Source: Desulfoscipio gibsoniae DSM 7213 (GTDB taxonomy: Bacteria > Bacillota > Desulfotomaculia > Desulfotomaculales > Desulfallaceae). From it: a stretch of DNA of 64,000 nucleotides. Location of the stretch: contig NC_021184.1 of the NCBI RefSeq assembly GCF_000233715.2, positions 806,001 to 870,000 on the forward strand. The letters run 5' to 3'. The position numbers were made by a program, and so were the translations under genes. Below the pieces are notes generated by a model. It did no database searches. It was not told where the DNA came from and was given only the letters and a program-made list of their open reading frames with translations. Below are positions 17,239 through 26,965 of the stretch, piece after piece (the first letter of the stretch is position 1; every line of letters begins with the position of its first letter).

Positions 17239-17371
17239 TCTGGGTACTTGATATAAGTGCTTTAGATGATTTTAATATAATTTCCGACCTATTATTTAGC
17301 AGTGACAAATAGTTGTCTTTATTATTTGTTAATATAGAAATACATAAAATATAGTATACAGGAGGCTCGTT

Positions 17372-18136
17372 TTGTACGCGTACATTAAGTTAAGGATGGA
17401 CCCGTCCTCGCCAGCCATACCAATTCACTACAATTATCTTATACAGTCGGCTGTTTATGCCGCGCTGCCGGAGGACATGGCTGTTCGTCTCCATGACGAT
17501 GGTTTTAAAAGTGGCAAGCGCAACTTTAAAATGTTTGCCTTTTCCCGGTTGCTGGGGAGATTTTCCTTAGACCGAACCGCAGGGACCATTACCTTTCCGG
17601 AAGGGGTATCTCTGGTAATTTCTTCACCGGATACGGGGTTTTTACTTGCGCTGATCAATAATCTGCTGACTAAAAGCACCGTCCGCCTGGGACAATCTTT
17701 ATTTTATGTAGAAGAAGTGCGTTTTGATGAGCAAAAGGCGGAGGCTGAGGTTTTGACCGTGCGCACTCTTTCACCGGTGGTGGTTTACAGCACTCTATTG
17801 CGACCCGAAGGAGGAAAATATACCTGCTACTACCAGCCGGGGGAAAGGGAGTTCGATAGGCTTATCACGACCAACCTGGCTAAAAAGTACGAGGCCTTCC
17901 ATGGCCTCCGGCCTCCGGAGGGGGAGATAAAGGTACAACCTCTGGACAGGCCCCGCCTACACGTAACTACGTATAAGGGCACCGTTGTAAAGGGCTACAC
18001 CTGTCGATTGAAGCTGAGCGGGCCGCGAGAACTGCTGCAGATGGCCCTGGACGCCGGCCTGGGAGGCAAAGGAAGCCAGGGGTATGGGTGTGTGGGGAAG
18101 ATCGAGAGGTTAAAAGCCGGGAAAACTAAACCTTAA
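17372..18136 (+). CDS. cas6: Cas6 CRISPR endoribonuclease (type I-B)
   Basis: 254 residues. The N-terminal ferredoxin-like half has RLHDDGFKSGKRNFKMFAFSRL; the C-terminal glycine-rich loop GLGGKGSQGYGCVGKIE is the Cas6 signature. It cleaves the CRISPR transcript inside each repeat to give crRNAs. TTG 17372 is the start, six bases after GGAGG. It is separated from cas8b by 600 bp that hold a degraded toxin-antitoxin pair on the other strand, so cas6 may have its own transcript. Confidence 0.93.
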   Translation: MYAYIKLRMDPSSPAIPIHYNYLIQSAVYAALPEDMAVRLHDDGFKSGKRNFKMFAFSRLLGRFSLDRTAGTITFPEGVSLVISSPDTGFLLALINNLLTKSTVRLGQSLFYVEEVRFDEQKAEAEVLTVRTLSPVVVYSTLLRPEGGKYTCYYQPGEREFDRLITTNLAKKYEAFHGLRPPEGEIKVQPLDRPRLHVTTYKGTVVKGYTCRLKLSGPRELLQMALDAGLGGKGSQGYGCVGKIERLKAGKTKP

Positions 18137-18196
18137 AGTGTGTCGCAAGATAAACGATCATCTACTAATCAATGTCCCCGGCTTTTTTAGCTTCGT

Positions 18197-18307
18197 CTAA
18201 AAAGTACCCCAGATCATATTGGCTATGCCGCCAATAGTCATATAAGGTATGCGTTCACGTTTCAAAAAAGTGTTTACCTGTCGAAGGCTATGTTCAAGGA
18301 CGTTCAT
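18197..18307 (-). pseudogene. Truncated nucleotidyltransferase (MNT/AbiEii-type toxin) remnant
   Basis: An ATG at 18307 opens a 36-residue frame ending FLKRERIPYMTIGGIANMIWGTF, then stop. IPYMTIGGIAN-WG is the opening of nucleotidyltransferase toxins of the AbiEii/DUF6036 kind, which are normally several times longer. After the stop, another frame gives FLDEAKKAGDID, which looks like a C-terminus. An internal deletion joining both ends is the simplest explanation. It overlaps the upstream 84-residue gene. Confidence 0.65.
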
Positions 18308-18548
18308 AAACTTCTCCTAAAAGGGCAAATGCTTGACGCATTTTTTGCAACCGCCAAACTTTTTCCTTAACTACTTTTTTCCGTAACCAATCGGAATTTT
18401 GGGTACTGGCCATTGCCCATGCATCACAATACCATTGGAATGTTTTTAATGGATCAATTTCTACCGGATTGCGGATCGAGGATTGCCAGACGTTATATAT
18501 TTTCCACTGGTTATTACGGCTGATAATCTGTTTGTTACTTTGGAGCAA
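18294..18548 (-). CDS. Small protein, likely partner (antitoxin) of the broken nucleotidyltransferase
   Basis: 84 residues, TTG start at 18548 with AAGGAGG at eight bases. The sequence is rich in Trp and basic residues (WKIYNVWQSSIRNPVEIDPLKTFQWYCDAW). It ends by overlapping the nucleotidyltransferase remnant, the gene order of nucleotidyltransferase toxin-antitoxin or abortive-infection pairs. No family motif is recognised; the assignment rests on position. It lies between cas6 and cas8b on the opposite strand. Confidence 0.55.
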   Translation of the reverse strand: MLQSNKQIISRNNQWKIYNVWQSSIRNPVEIDPLKTFQWYCDAWAMASTQNSDWLRKKVVKEKVWRLQKMRQAFALLGEVYERP

Positions 18549-18742
18549 GATTATAACCTCCTTTGTAGTTTCATTAATCCTTATAGGTAGACTATCAACA
18601 AAAACAAATGTTTCAATTCCTAAGCAGGTAAAAATATAACGTTTATCTTGACATTATTTTAATCCAAAACTATAATGTATGCAAATAATATATGTTAATA
18701 TCATCAAAAGCAAATTAATATGAATTATTGGGAGGTGAAAAA

Positions 18743-20512
18743 GTGATTACAGCGGTTCGGGAACTTGGCACGTTTGCCCTAAATAAATCAGGTAAAGATA
18801 GTCTATCTGCTTTGACCGAAGTTATAAACGCAGATAACTATCCTTATATGCTGGTAATTGAACTGGAAGAATATGAACCCTGTGAATTTATTTGTGTCAG
18901 TGTGGAAGATATGAATGCGGGGGGTGCTGGAAGATATATTTACCGCCAGGGTAGTTCAAGGGGTTCAAATTATTCCCCTACAGCTATAATTACTGATATT
19001 AAAAAAACATTGCCCATTAAAATAATTGGGTGGTTTAATTCGGTAAGTAAACAGAAACTGATGTTTTCCAAAGAAGAGCAAGGATATCTTAAAATAATTA
19101 AAAAATCTCTTGAAAAAAACCGAGCAAAAATTGAATCCGAAATCATGGAAAAATTACAAGACATTGGCAAGAACTGCGGACTAACGTTAAAAATTGGTGG
19201 CAAATACCTATCGGAGCTTGTTATTTTTAGAAAAGCTTTTACGCAATTGGTGTCTGCAAAGGAGGATAGTATATCTGCCCCGGATAAGCTATGCTCCCTC
19301 TGTGGCAAAAGAAAAATCAAGGTATCAGCCGGTGCTCCCGCGTATAAGTTTTATACTATTGACAAACCCGGGATGATTAGTGGGCATTTCATTGAGGAGA
19401 AAAGTTGGCGTAATTACCCGGTATGTCAGGAATGTTCAAGGGCGCTTGATGAGGGTAAAAGAATTACAGAACGGAATTTAAAATTTTCATTTTATGGGTT
19501 GTCTTATGCCCTTATCCCCAAATTCCTCTTCGGTAAACCTTCAGAGATAATATTAAAAATAATAACCGGTAACCGGATGGACAAAAATATCAAAATAAAA
19601 ACTGAAACCGGTCAGAAATTGGTCAAAACAGAAGACAGCATACTACATATACTGGCTCAAGAACAGGATAACTTAATGTATAATTTTCTTTTCAGTAAGA
19701 AAAGTAACAATGCCGAGAGGATTCTTTTATTGGTGGAGGATGTGCTGCCTTCACGTCTCCGGGCACTGTTTGCGGCCAAGGGTAAAGTGGATTCTGTATT
19801 TGTGGATGACCCTTTTCACCTGGGAAAAGTCCGCAATTTTTTTGCTAAATCTGACGAAGGTAAGCGTGATAACGATTTGGATAAATATTTTCTTGAGATA
19901 ATTGATAAGACTTTTAAAGGCTTACCGATATCTATACCTTTTTTGGCAACACATTTTATGCGGGAAATCAGGCGTGATTTTAACAACCAGGAGGGTGCTC
20001 TCTTTAAAGTTGGTAATGCTATTCAAACCGTTATGTTTTTTGTTGATTTGAGTATGCTTACACCAAAGGAGGTAATTATGGCGGAGACAATCTTTGATCC
20101 TGTTTTTAAAAAATATGAAGCACAATTGGACAACCGGGAAAAAAGGGGTATCTTTTTATTGGGCTCCCTGACTAAGATGCTGTTAAATATTCAATACACG
20201 ACCAGACACTCACAACCATTTTTGTCACAGTTAATGGGATTGAAAATGGACGAAAGAAGTATTAAAGGACTACTGCCCAAGGTAACAAACAAACTTCTTG
20301 AGTACAAAAGATTAGACCATAAAAAAGCCCAATTGGCTGAAGTAATATCACAATATTTTTTGGAATCATCTGCGAACTGGCGTTTATCAGTTGATGAACT
20401 GAACTACTATTTTGTGTGTGGGATGAACTTATACAAGGAAATCAATGTAGTTCTGTACGGTCAGGAAGAAGTGAAGGAAGAAGAGGAGGAGGTTGATGTC
20501 GATGTCGATTAG
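18743..20512 (+). CDS. cas8b: Type I-B Cascade large subunit Cas8b (Csh1/TM1802 type)
   Basis: 589 residues from GTG 18743, seven bases after GGAGG; a TTG start 15 bases earlier would include the binding site. The mid-protein zinc-finger pair, CSLCGKRK and CQECSRALDEGKR, is typical of Csh1. It forms the large subunit of the type I-B effector, recognising the PAM and target. A low-complexity acidic C-terminus (Glu then Val-Asp repeats) ends the protein. It overlaps cas7. Confidence 0.9.
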   Translation: MITAVRELGTFALNKSGKDSLSALTEVINADNYPYMLVIELEEYEPCEFICVSVEDMNAGGAGRYIYRQGSSRGSNYSPTAIITDIKKTLPIKIIGWFNSVSKQKLMFSKEEQGYLKIIKKSLEKNRAKIESEIMEKLQDIGKNCGLTLKIGGKYLSELVIFRKAFTQLVSAKEDSISAPDKLCSLCGKRKIKVSAGAPAYKFYTIDKPGMISGHFIEEKSWRNYPVCQECSRALDEGKRITERNLKFSFYGLSYALIPKFLFGKPSEIILKIITGNRMDKNIKIKTETGQKLVKTEDSILHILAQEQDNLMYNFLFSKKSNNAERILLLVEDVLPSRLRALFAAKGKVDSVFVDDPFHLGKVRNFFAKSDEGKRDNDLDKYFLEIIDKTFKGLPISIPFLATHFMREIRRDFNNQEGALFKVGNAIQTVMFFVDLSMLTPKEVIMAETIFDPVFKKYEAQLDNREKRGIFLLGSLTKMLLNIQYTTRHSQPFLSQLMGLKMDERSIKGLLPKVTNKLLEYKRLDHKKAQLAEVISQYFLESSANWRLSVDELNYYFVCGMNLYKEINVVLYGQEEVKEEEEEVDVDVD

Positions 20513-21458
20513 CAATCGTTCGGAGGTTTTATTTATCTATGACTGTACATTTTCTAATCCCAACGGGGATCCCCTTGATGCCAATAAGCCCAGAATAGAC
20601 GAAGAAACCGGCAGGAATATTGTAACTGATGTGCGGTTAAAAAGAACCGTTCGAGATTACTTTCATAACTTGAAAGGTGAGGAAATTTTTATCAGGGATA
20701 TTACTGATGATGATGATCACTTACAGGATGCCAAAATGAGGGCGGAGGATTTTCTAGCGGATAAAAAGGATAAGTCCAAGTTAAGTCTTAAAGAGATGCG
20801 GCAAGTAATCAGGCAAAATATTTTAACAAGTTGCATTGATGTACGGTTGTTCGGTGCTACCATTCCCATCGAGAAGAGCAGCAAAGAAAAGAGTTCCGTT
20901 ACCCTTACTGGACCGGTGCAATTTAAAATGGGACAATCTTTACACAGAGTTAAATTGCAGTTTATCAAAGGGACCGGAGCATTTGCATCCGGTAGTGAAA
21001 GAACGAAAAAAACTTTTAGGGAAGAGTATTTGCTGCCGTATTCCCTAATATGTTTTTATGGTGTTGTTAACGATTGTGCCGCTGAGCACACGGGGCTAAC
21101 CGATGATGATGTAAATAACTTAATGGACGCTCTCTGGAACGGAACCAAAAATCTCATTTCCCGATCCAAGGCGGGCCAGCAGCCCAGATTGTTAATCAGG
21201 GTGGCCTATAAAGAAAAATTTTATCATATCGGGGAGCTGGATAAATTAGTGGCTTTTCAATCCGATTTGAATGATGAAGAAATAAGGGATATCGAAGAAG
21301 GGTTTTTAGATTTCGGAAAATTAATTGGGATTCTTGCTGAGAACAAGGACAAAATTGATTATGTTGAATATGCCATGGACAAGCGTGTAAGGCCTAAACA
21401 AAAATTAAAAGAAATGTTATCTGAACATGGTTTGAACGTCCGGGAATTAATTTACTAG
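20502..21458 (+). CDS. cas7: Type I-B Cascade backbone protein Cas7 (Csh2)
   Basis: 318 residues from ATG 20502, chosen over ATG 20496 because GGAGG at 20488-20492 is nine bases away. FIYDCTFSNPNGDPLDANKPRIDEETG is the Csh2 opening. VRLFGATIPIEKSS and SLHRVKLQFIKGTGAFAS match the family core. It polymerises along the crRNA. It overlaps the end of cas8b by 11 bases and is followed by cas5 ten bases later. Confidence 0.93.
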   Translation: MSISNRSEVLFIYDCTFSNPNGDPLDANKPRIDEETGRNIVTDVRLKRTVRDYFHNLKGEEIFIRDITDDDDHLQDAKMRAEDFLADKKDKSKLSLKEMRQVIRQNILTSCIDVRLFGATIPIEKSSKEKSSVTLTGPVQFKMGQSLHRVKLQFIKGTGAFASGSERTKKTFREEYLLPYSLICFYGVVNDCAAEHTGLTDDDVNNLMDALWNGTKNLISRSKAGQQPRLLIRVAYKEKFYHIGELDKLVAFQSDLNDEEIRDIEEGFLDFGKLIGILAENKDKIDYVEYAMDKRVRPKQKLKEMLSEHGLNVRELIY

Positions 21459-21468
21459 GGTGATGCTA

Positions 21469-22197
21469 ATGAAAAAGAAGGTGCTCATCTTCGATCTATA
21501 CGGGGACTATGCTCACTTTAGGAAATATTATACAACAACATCCCCTTTAACTTTTTCCATAATACCTCCGGTTACGCTGATGGGGGTACTCGGCGCCATA
21601 CTCGGATTATCTAATCAAGATAACCTATATCTAAAAACATTGAACGAAGCCGGGACCAAAGTAGGCATACAGTTAATGAAGCCGGTTAAGAAATTTCGCA
21701 TGGGCATGAATTTAATTAACACCAAGAACGATTACTGGGTGCCCAGACACAGAAATGAAGGTGCCAGAACACAAATAAAATATGAATTTCTAAAGGATGT
21801 GGCTTATCGTATTTATGTTTCCATGGATAATGAAGAATTGTTAAATCAATTGGAGTACAATGTTAGCAGACATAAATGCGTTTATACGATTAGCCTTGGG
21901 TTAAGCGAGCTGTTGGCTGATTTTTCCTTTGTTGACATGCAGGATTTTAATTGGCGGGAAAATGATGGTAAGTTTATTGATATTGTTACGGCAGTACCAA
22001 TGAACGACGTTTTGCAGGGTGGTATTGACATTTCTCCGGGTGAAAGATACCTGAAAGAGAATATGCCAATTAAAATGGATTCAAACAGAGAGGTTACCCA
22101 GTACAGTGAGATGTTGACGGAAACCATGGGAAACCATATCAAACTGAAAATAAATGGATTCTGGGAAAGCCATGGTTTAAATATTAATTTGCTGTAA
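21469..22197 (+). CDS. cas5: Type I-B Cas5 (Cas5h/b)
   Basis: 242 residues from ATG 21469. LIFDLYGDYAHFRKYYTTTSPLTFSIIPPVTLMGVLGAILGL is the N-terminal Cas5 sheet with the glycine-rich turn. It binds the 5' handle of the crRNA. Earlier in-frame GTG and ATG (21460, 21463) are too close to the AGGG binding site. Confidence 0.93.
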   Translation: MKKKVLIFDLYGDYAHFRKYYTTTSPLTFSIIPPVTLMGVLGAILGLSNQDNLYLKTLNEAGTKVGIQLMKPVKKFRMGMNLINTKNDYWVPRHRNEGARTQIKYEFLKDVAYRIYVSMDNEELLNQLEYNVSRHKCVYTISLGLSELLADFSFVDMQDFNWRENDGKFIDIVTAVPMNDVLQGGIDISPGERYLKENMPIKMDSNREVTQYSEMLTETMGNHIKLKINGFWESHGLNINLL

Positions 22198-22274
22198 TAG
22201 ATTTGCCCCCGGCTTTACAGACCGGGGGTATCTTTTATCTATCAATAAATCTCATAAGATAGGGAGGTTTTGAG

Positions 22275-24698
22275 CTGTCTACCACACTTTTAAGCCACCC
22301 TGACCAAGATTTAAGTGCTCATCTACTTGGAGTCAGCAGATGGACACAAATGCTCAGTGCCGGTCGTGAAGTAAAATTCTGGGACGCCGGTGTTTTAAAT
22401 GATATTTTAAAGATTTTATCTTTTGCTCATGATTTTGGAAAAGCTACGCCATATTTTCAAAAATACATTGAGAATCCGTATAAACAGAAAAGTGGCCCCC
22501 TGGCCAGACATTCACTTCTGTCCGCCGTAGTTGGTTATAGATTGGCCAAATATTATTTTGAGGGTTACCGGGATGCACAAAAATTAAGCTTGTTTGTTTA
22601 CGTGGCTATTAAAAGGCATCATGGTAATTTGCACAGTATTGAAGATGAATTCCTTACTTTTAGTGACCAGGATCAAGACTTACTTTTAAAACAGGTTAGA
22701 TCCATTGACTTTTCAATGCTGGAAGAAACTTGGAAACCTCTCGTTATACAGTTGCCCCCCGGCTTATCCAAGATATTACCCTTTACCTGTGAAAAACTAG
22801 AAATTTGGATCAAGGATATGCAAGAGGAGCTAAATCAAATTAGTTTATGGTGGTTGTTAAATGAAGATAAAAATCAGTCTTTTCTTGGAGACAAAAATGA
22901 GCCTCAGGCTGAGTATAGTCTTGATAATTATTTCAAATTCTTATATATTTATTCCCTTTTATTGGATGCCGACAAAAGCCAGGTGGGGATAAGGGAATAC
23001 CACAGGAATAACGTTGAGATATCCTTGAATTTGGTAGATGAATATAAGAAGCATAATCAATGGGACAGTACCGGACTTAACGATTTTAGAAATATGGCCT
23101 ATGAAGAAATATCCGATAATTTATCCTTGGCGGATCAGGGTAATTTGTTTAAGATCACCCTGCCCACGGGTATGGGGAAAACATTGGCCGCATATAATTT
23201 TGCCTTCAGGTTAAGGGATAAAAGGCTTAAGAATAGGGGCATTCCCCCTAGAATTATTTATGCTTTACCATTTTTAAGCGTTATTGATCAGAATTACAAT
23301 GTTTTATCCGATATCATGGAATTACAAGGATTGACCGGGCACAATATTCTTATAAAACATCACCATTTAGCTGATCCCGTTTATACAATGGGAAAGGGTG
23401 AAGATGAAATAACATATTCACCCAACGCTTCAAAGCTGCTAATTGAAGGATGGGCTTCGGAAGTGGTTGTTACTACTTTCGTCCAGTTGTTTGAGACCTT
23501 AATTGGATGGAGAAATAGTTGTTTGAGACGTTTTCATAATCTGGCCCATTCCATTATAGTTCTTGATGAAATTCAGGCTTTGCCGGTTTCTTACTGGCAA
23601 TTGGCACAGCATGTTTTGGAGTACATGATCAACAACATGAATGTGGATATTATATTGGTTACCGCAACTCAGCCCAAGATATTTACGGGTGATATGAACC
23701 CCTTCGAACTTGTTAATGCTGAGCAATATTTTGGGAACATGGATAGAATTGCAATGAAAGTGGATTTATTCCCCAGGACCGTGAGCGAATTTGCAGATTC
23801 AATTAAAGACGAATTACAGGGGCAGGAAAGAAAAAGCTTTTTATTTATATTTAATACCATTGCATCGGCTAAAGAGTTTTACCAACTCTTAGTGAAAATG
23901 GTGGATGAGCCGGTGGCGTTTCTATCCACAGGTGTGGTGATGAAGGATAGAAGCCTTAGAATAAAAGATATTAAGGATAAGAAATACCGTTTTGCCGTCA
24001 GTACCCAGTTGGTGGAGGCGGGTGTGGATATAGATTTCGACGTGGTTTATAGGGACTTTGCCCCTATGGATTCAATAAACCAGGCTGCCGGACGCTGTAA
24101 CCGAAATGGCCTGGGTGAACGTCGCGGGGTTGTAAATATAATTTACCTTGTTCGGGAAAACAAAAAAAGATCATATGCCGGTTTGATATACAACAATACC
24201 TCCCTTGATATAACCAAAAGGATATTAAAGGACAAAGGTATGATTTCTGAAAGTGAGCTTTTAGATTTAATAGATTTATATTTCCAACATGCCAAGGATT
24301 TGGGTAGGGCCAGTGAGTCCTTTCATTTGTTGGAGGCTTTGCAAAATCTAAGATTTAATTCAGGGGATAATCCAGATGCAGGGGTGAACGATTTTAGACT
24401 AATTAAACAGCGAGGTAATCGGGTTAATATTTTTGTAGAATTGGATCGGGAGGCGGAAGAAGTATGGTTGGAATATGAAGATATCGTTCAGCACTGTGAA
24501 GATTTTTATCAACGGCAGGAAAGGTTTGAAACAATTAAAAAGGATTTTTATCAATATGTAATCTCTGTTACTGTTAACGAAGGGATGTTTTTGCCCCCTG
24601 AGTTTAACAATTTTTGCTATGTTAGTAAGTTTCAGCTCAAAAGTTATTATGATAAAAACCTTGGTTTTGATACTTCTAACTATGAAAATATTTTTTAG
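22275..24698 (+). CDS. cas3: Cas3 HD nuclease-helicase with a CTG start
   Basis: 807 residues if started at CTG 22275, seven bases after GGGAGG. The first ATG in frame (22350) lies past residues TLLSHPDQDLSAHLLGV, which are part of the HD domain (first conserved His region), and the frame is closed by TAG at 22260, leaving CTG as the only plausible start. Motifs: AHDFGKA (H52-D53), KRHHGN, LPTGMGKT (296-303, Walker A), VLDEIQALP (Walker B, near 430), LVTATQP, and QAAGRCNRNG (motif VI). It unwinds and degrades the target strand during interference. Confidence 0.92.
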   Translation: MSTTLLSHPDQDLSAHLLGVSRWTQMLSAGREVKFWDAGVLNDILKILSFAHDFGKATPYFQKYIENPYKQKSGPLARHSLLSAVVGYRLAKYYFEGYRDAQKLSLFVYVAIKRHHGNLHSIEDEFLTFSDQDQDLLLKQVRSIDFSMLEETWKPLVIQLPPGLSKILPFTCEKLEIWIKDMQEELNQISLWWLLNEDKNQSFLGDKNEPQAEYSLDNYFKFLYIYSLLLDADKSQVGIREYHRNNVEISLNLVDEYKKHNQWDSTGLNDFRNMAYEEISDNLSLADQGNLFKITLPTGMGKTLAAYNFAFRLRDKRLKNRGIPPRIIYALPFLSVIDQNYNVLSDIMELQGLTGHNILIKHHHLADPVYTMGKGEDEITYSPNASKLLIEGWASEVVVTTFVQLFETLIGWRNSCLRRFHNLAHSIIVLDEIQALPVSYWQLAQHVLEYMINNMNVDIILVTATQPKIFTGDMNPFELVNAEQYFGNMDRIAMKVDLFPRTVSEFADSIKDELQGQERKSFLFIFNTIASAKEFYQLLVKMVDEPVAFLSTGVVMKDRSLRIKDIKDKKYRFAVSTQLVEAGVDIDFDVVYRDFAPMDSINQAAGRCNRNGLGERRGVVNIIYLVRENKKRSYAGLIYNNTSLDITKRILKDKGMISESELLDLIDLYFQHAKDLGRASESFHLLEALQNLRFNSGDNPDAGVNDFRLIKQRGNRVNIFVELDREAEEVWLEYEDIVQHCEDFYQRQERFETIKKDFYQYVISVTVNEGMFLPPEFNNFCYVSKFQLKSYYDKNLGFDTSNYENIF

Positions 24699-24923
24699 CC
24701 ATTTAACAAGTAGGTTTTTGTTTGTAAATACCTGGCTGGATTGAGTTTAAAATATGCCGGCTGCCGGGCTTAGTATAAAACACGACCTTCCCATGGCCGG
24801 CGCTATTATATACATTACGGCAATAATGCTCTTAACTGCCAGGTGGTTGCAAGTGATAAGCATTTTATGAGTTTAGGAGACGTCATCTTTATATGACACA
24901 ATATCATAGGAGGTAGGTTTTTT

Positions 24924-25430
24924 GTGAATGCCAGGGAAATCAATGTTAGTGGCACCCTGGTGTGGTATTACTATATCTGCCCCAGGGAAGTCTGGCTAAT
25001 TGGCCATCAGATTACCGCCGACCAGGATGATGCAAATGTGTCCCTGGGACGGTTTATTCAGGATTATACATATCCACGTGAGCGTAAAGAACTGGCGGTT
25101 GGCCAAAGTAAAATGGATGTTTTTCGTGTCACGGATGAGGGTTTGGTTATCGGAGAGGTCAAGAAAAGCTCCAAGTTCAAAAGTAGTGCCCGCATGCAGT
25201 TGGCTTTTTATTTAAGCGAGTTAAAGCAACGTGGTATAGAGGCCCGGGGAGAACTGCGTTTTCCCAAAGAAAAACGCAAAGAAGAAGTAATGTTGAACGA
25301 GCAAACTGAACGGGAGTTGGACAAGGTATGCCGGGAAATCCTACGTATTCTTTACCTTCCCGCCCCACCGGAGCCTAAAAAGATAAGTTTTTGCAGAAAG
25401 TGCGCTTATGCAGAATTCTGCTGGTCGTGA
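24924..25430 (+). CDS. cas4: Cas4 nuclease
   Basis: 168 residues from GTG 24924 with AGGAGG ten bases upstream. The first cluster Cys is in YYYICPREVWL; the last three are in SFCRKCAYAEFCWS. The RecB-type core includes VIGEVKKSSKF. It trims and selects prespacers by PAM together with Cas1-Cas2. There is a 225-bp gap before it, larger than elsewhere in the operon, so an internal promoter for the adaptation genes is possible. Confidence 0.93.
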   Translation: MNAREINVSGTLVWYYYICPREVWLIGHQITADQDDANVSLGRFIQDYTYPRERKELAVGQSKMDVFRVTDEGLVIGEVKKSSKFKSSARMQLAFYLSELKQRGIEARGELRFPKEKRKEEVMLNEQTERELDKVCREILRILYLPAPPEPKKISFCRKCAYAEFCWS

Positions 25431-25501
25431 GCGGACAGTCGCAGGCATTTGGATTGCTTTAATATGGAACAGTTAATTGAATCTATTGGGAAGTGTTATT
25501 A

Positions 25502-26494
25502 ATGAAGAAAACTCTATATGTTTTTTCCAGTGGCGAACTCTCGCGCAAGGATAATACCCTGTTTTTTGAAACAGAAGAAGGTCGGCGTTTCATCCCGGTG
25601 GAAGACACCGGGGAAATTATGATTTTCGGAGAGCTAACCGTCAATAAGAAACTGTTGGAGTTCTTATCTATAAAAGAGATTGTGCTGCATTTTTTTAATT
25701 ATCATGGCTATTACATGGGTTCATTTTACCCGCGCGAACATCTAAATTCCGGATTTATGACATTAAGGCAAGCTGAGCACTACCTGGATGAGGAAAGGCG
25801 TCTAATCATAGCAAAGGAGTTTGTGCGTGGCGCGGCCAGGAACATCCGCCAAGTATTGAAATACTACCATGGCCGGGAAAAGGATGTGGCGCGTCAATTA
25901 AATGCGATTGAGAATTTAATTGCGCCCATAGATGAATGCAAGGATATATCAACACTGATGGCCTTGGAGGGGAATATCCGCGACCATTATTATCATGCTT
26001 TTGATGAAATAGTGGGCAACCCGGACTTTATCTTCCAAGAGCGCACCAGGCGCCCACCTAAAAATTATTTAAACACACTGATTAGTTTTGGGAATTCTCT
26101 AATGTATACTATTTGCCTCAGTGAAATATACAAGACACATCTGGATCCCCGCATCGGTTACTTGCACTCCACCAATTTTCGCCGTTTTACCCTGAACCTT
26201 GACTTAGCTGAAATATTTAAACCGATAATAGTGGACAGGTTAATCTTTTCCCTGCTCGGGAAGAAGATGATTACTAAGGAAAGTTTTGACCGGGTTACAG
26301 AAGGGATCATGATGAAAGAAAAGGCCAGAAAATGCTTTGTAGAAAACCTGGACGAAAAATTAAAAACTACCATTAAACACAGGGATATTGGGCGTCCGGT
26401 TTCTTACCGCAGGTTAATTCGGCTGGAATTGTACAAGATGGAAAAACATTTGATGGGGGAAAAAGAATATCAGGCTTTTGTAGCCAGGTGGTAG
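25502..26494 (+). CDS. cas1: Cas1 integrase
   Basis: 330 residues, start ATG 25502. Catalytic regions: ALEGNIRDHYYHAF (Glu), RIGYLHSTNFRRFTLNLDLAEIFKPIIVDRLIFSLL (His and Asp). It integrates new spacers at the leader end with Cas2. It is followed closely by cas2. Confidence 0.95.
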   Translation: MKKTLYVFSSGELSRKDNTLFFETEEGRRFIPVEDTGEIMIFGELTVNKKLLEFLSIKEIVLHFFNYHGYYMGSFYPREHLNSGFMTLRQAEHYLDEERRLIIAKEFVRGAARNIRQVLKYYHGREKDVARQLNAIENLIAPIDECKDISTLMALEGNIRDHYYHAFDEIVGNPDFIFQERTRRPPKNYLNTLISFGNSLMYTICLSEIYKTHLDPRIGYLHSTNFRRFTLNLDLAEIFKPIIVDRLIFSLLGKKMITKESFDRVTEGIMMKEKARKCFVENLDEKLKTTIKHRDIGRPVSYRRLIRLELYKMEKHLMGEKEYQAFVARW

Positions 26495-26522
26495 AATATA
26501 ATTAAAGGTTGGTGAAATTACA

Positions 26523-26786
26523 CTGTTCGTTATTCTGGTTTATGATGTTGGGCAAAAGAGAGTGGCTAAAGTATTGAAAAAATGCCGACAGTACCTTAAC
26601 TGGGTTCAGAATGCCGTACTGGAAGGTGAGGTTTCAGACGCCAATCTAAAAAAGTTAAAAATGGAGTTGGAGCGAATTATTCACAAAGACGAAGACTCGG
26701 TCATATTTTACTCTTTGCGTACAACGAAATACTCTTCCCGAGAGATTATGGGTTTAAAAAAAGGAGGAGATGAAAATATAATCTAG
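26523..26786 (+). CDS. cas2: Cas2 with a CTG start
   Basis: 87 residues when read from CTG 26523 (L)FVILVYDVGQKRVAKVLKKCRQYLNWVQNAVLEGE. FVILVYDV is the obligatory first beta strand of Cas2 with its metal-site Asp; the first GTG at 26562 would delete it. GGTGA lies seven bases before the CTG, and a TAA at 26499 closes the frame. An ATT at 26517 is a less likely alternative. It pairs with Cas1 for spacer integration. It is the last protein gene before the CRISPR leader. Confidence 0.93.
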   Translation: MFVILVYDVGQKRVAKVLKKCRQYLNWVQNAVLEGEVSDANLKKLKMELERIIHKDEDSVIFYSLRTTKYSSREIMGLKKGGDENII

Positions 26787-26965
26787 AACAAGGGATAAAG
26801 TAGGAAAATCTTTGTCGTCGGTCTCCGATAGCGTATAAATGCTAGGGGATCGACGACACTTTGTAATTGAAAAAAACTTGTGGTATAAGGTTCCCGGGAA
26901 TATTATCACCACAACCCCCAATGTGCTCTTAATTTAGAAGCCTTATTTTTGTGGAAACACGACGG
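26787..26965 (+). promoter_or_regulatory. CRISPR leader
   Basis: 179 AT-rich bases between cas2 and the first repeat. They contain an inverted repeat, GTCGTCG (26814-26820) and CGACGAC (26851-26857), of the kind found in type I leaders. The position and the repeat orientation (ending GAAAC) place transcription and spacer acquisition at this end. Confidence 0.8.

Noticed and set aside
26787-26965. Search for a tracrRNA or additional cas gene in the leader
   Set aside because: No anti-repeat sequence or open frame; the locus is type I-B, which does not need a tracrRNA.
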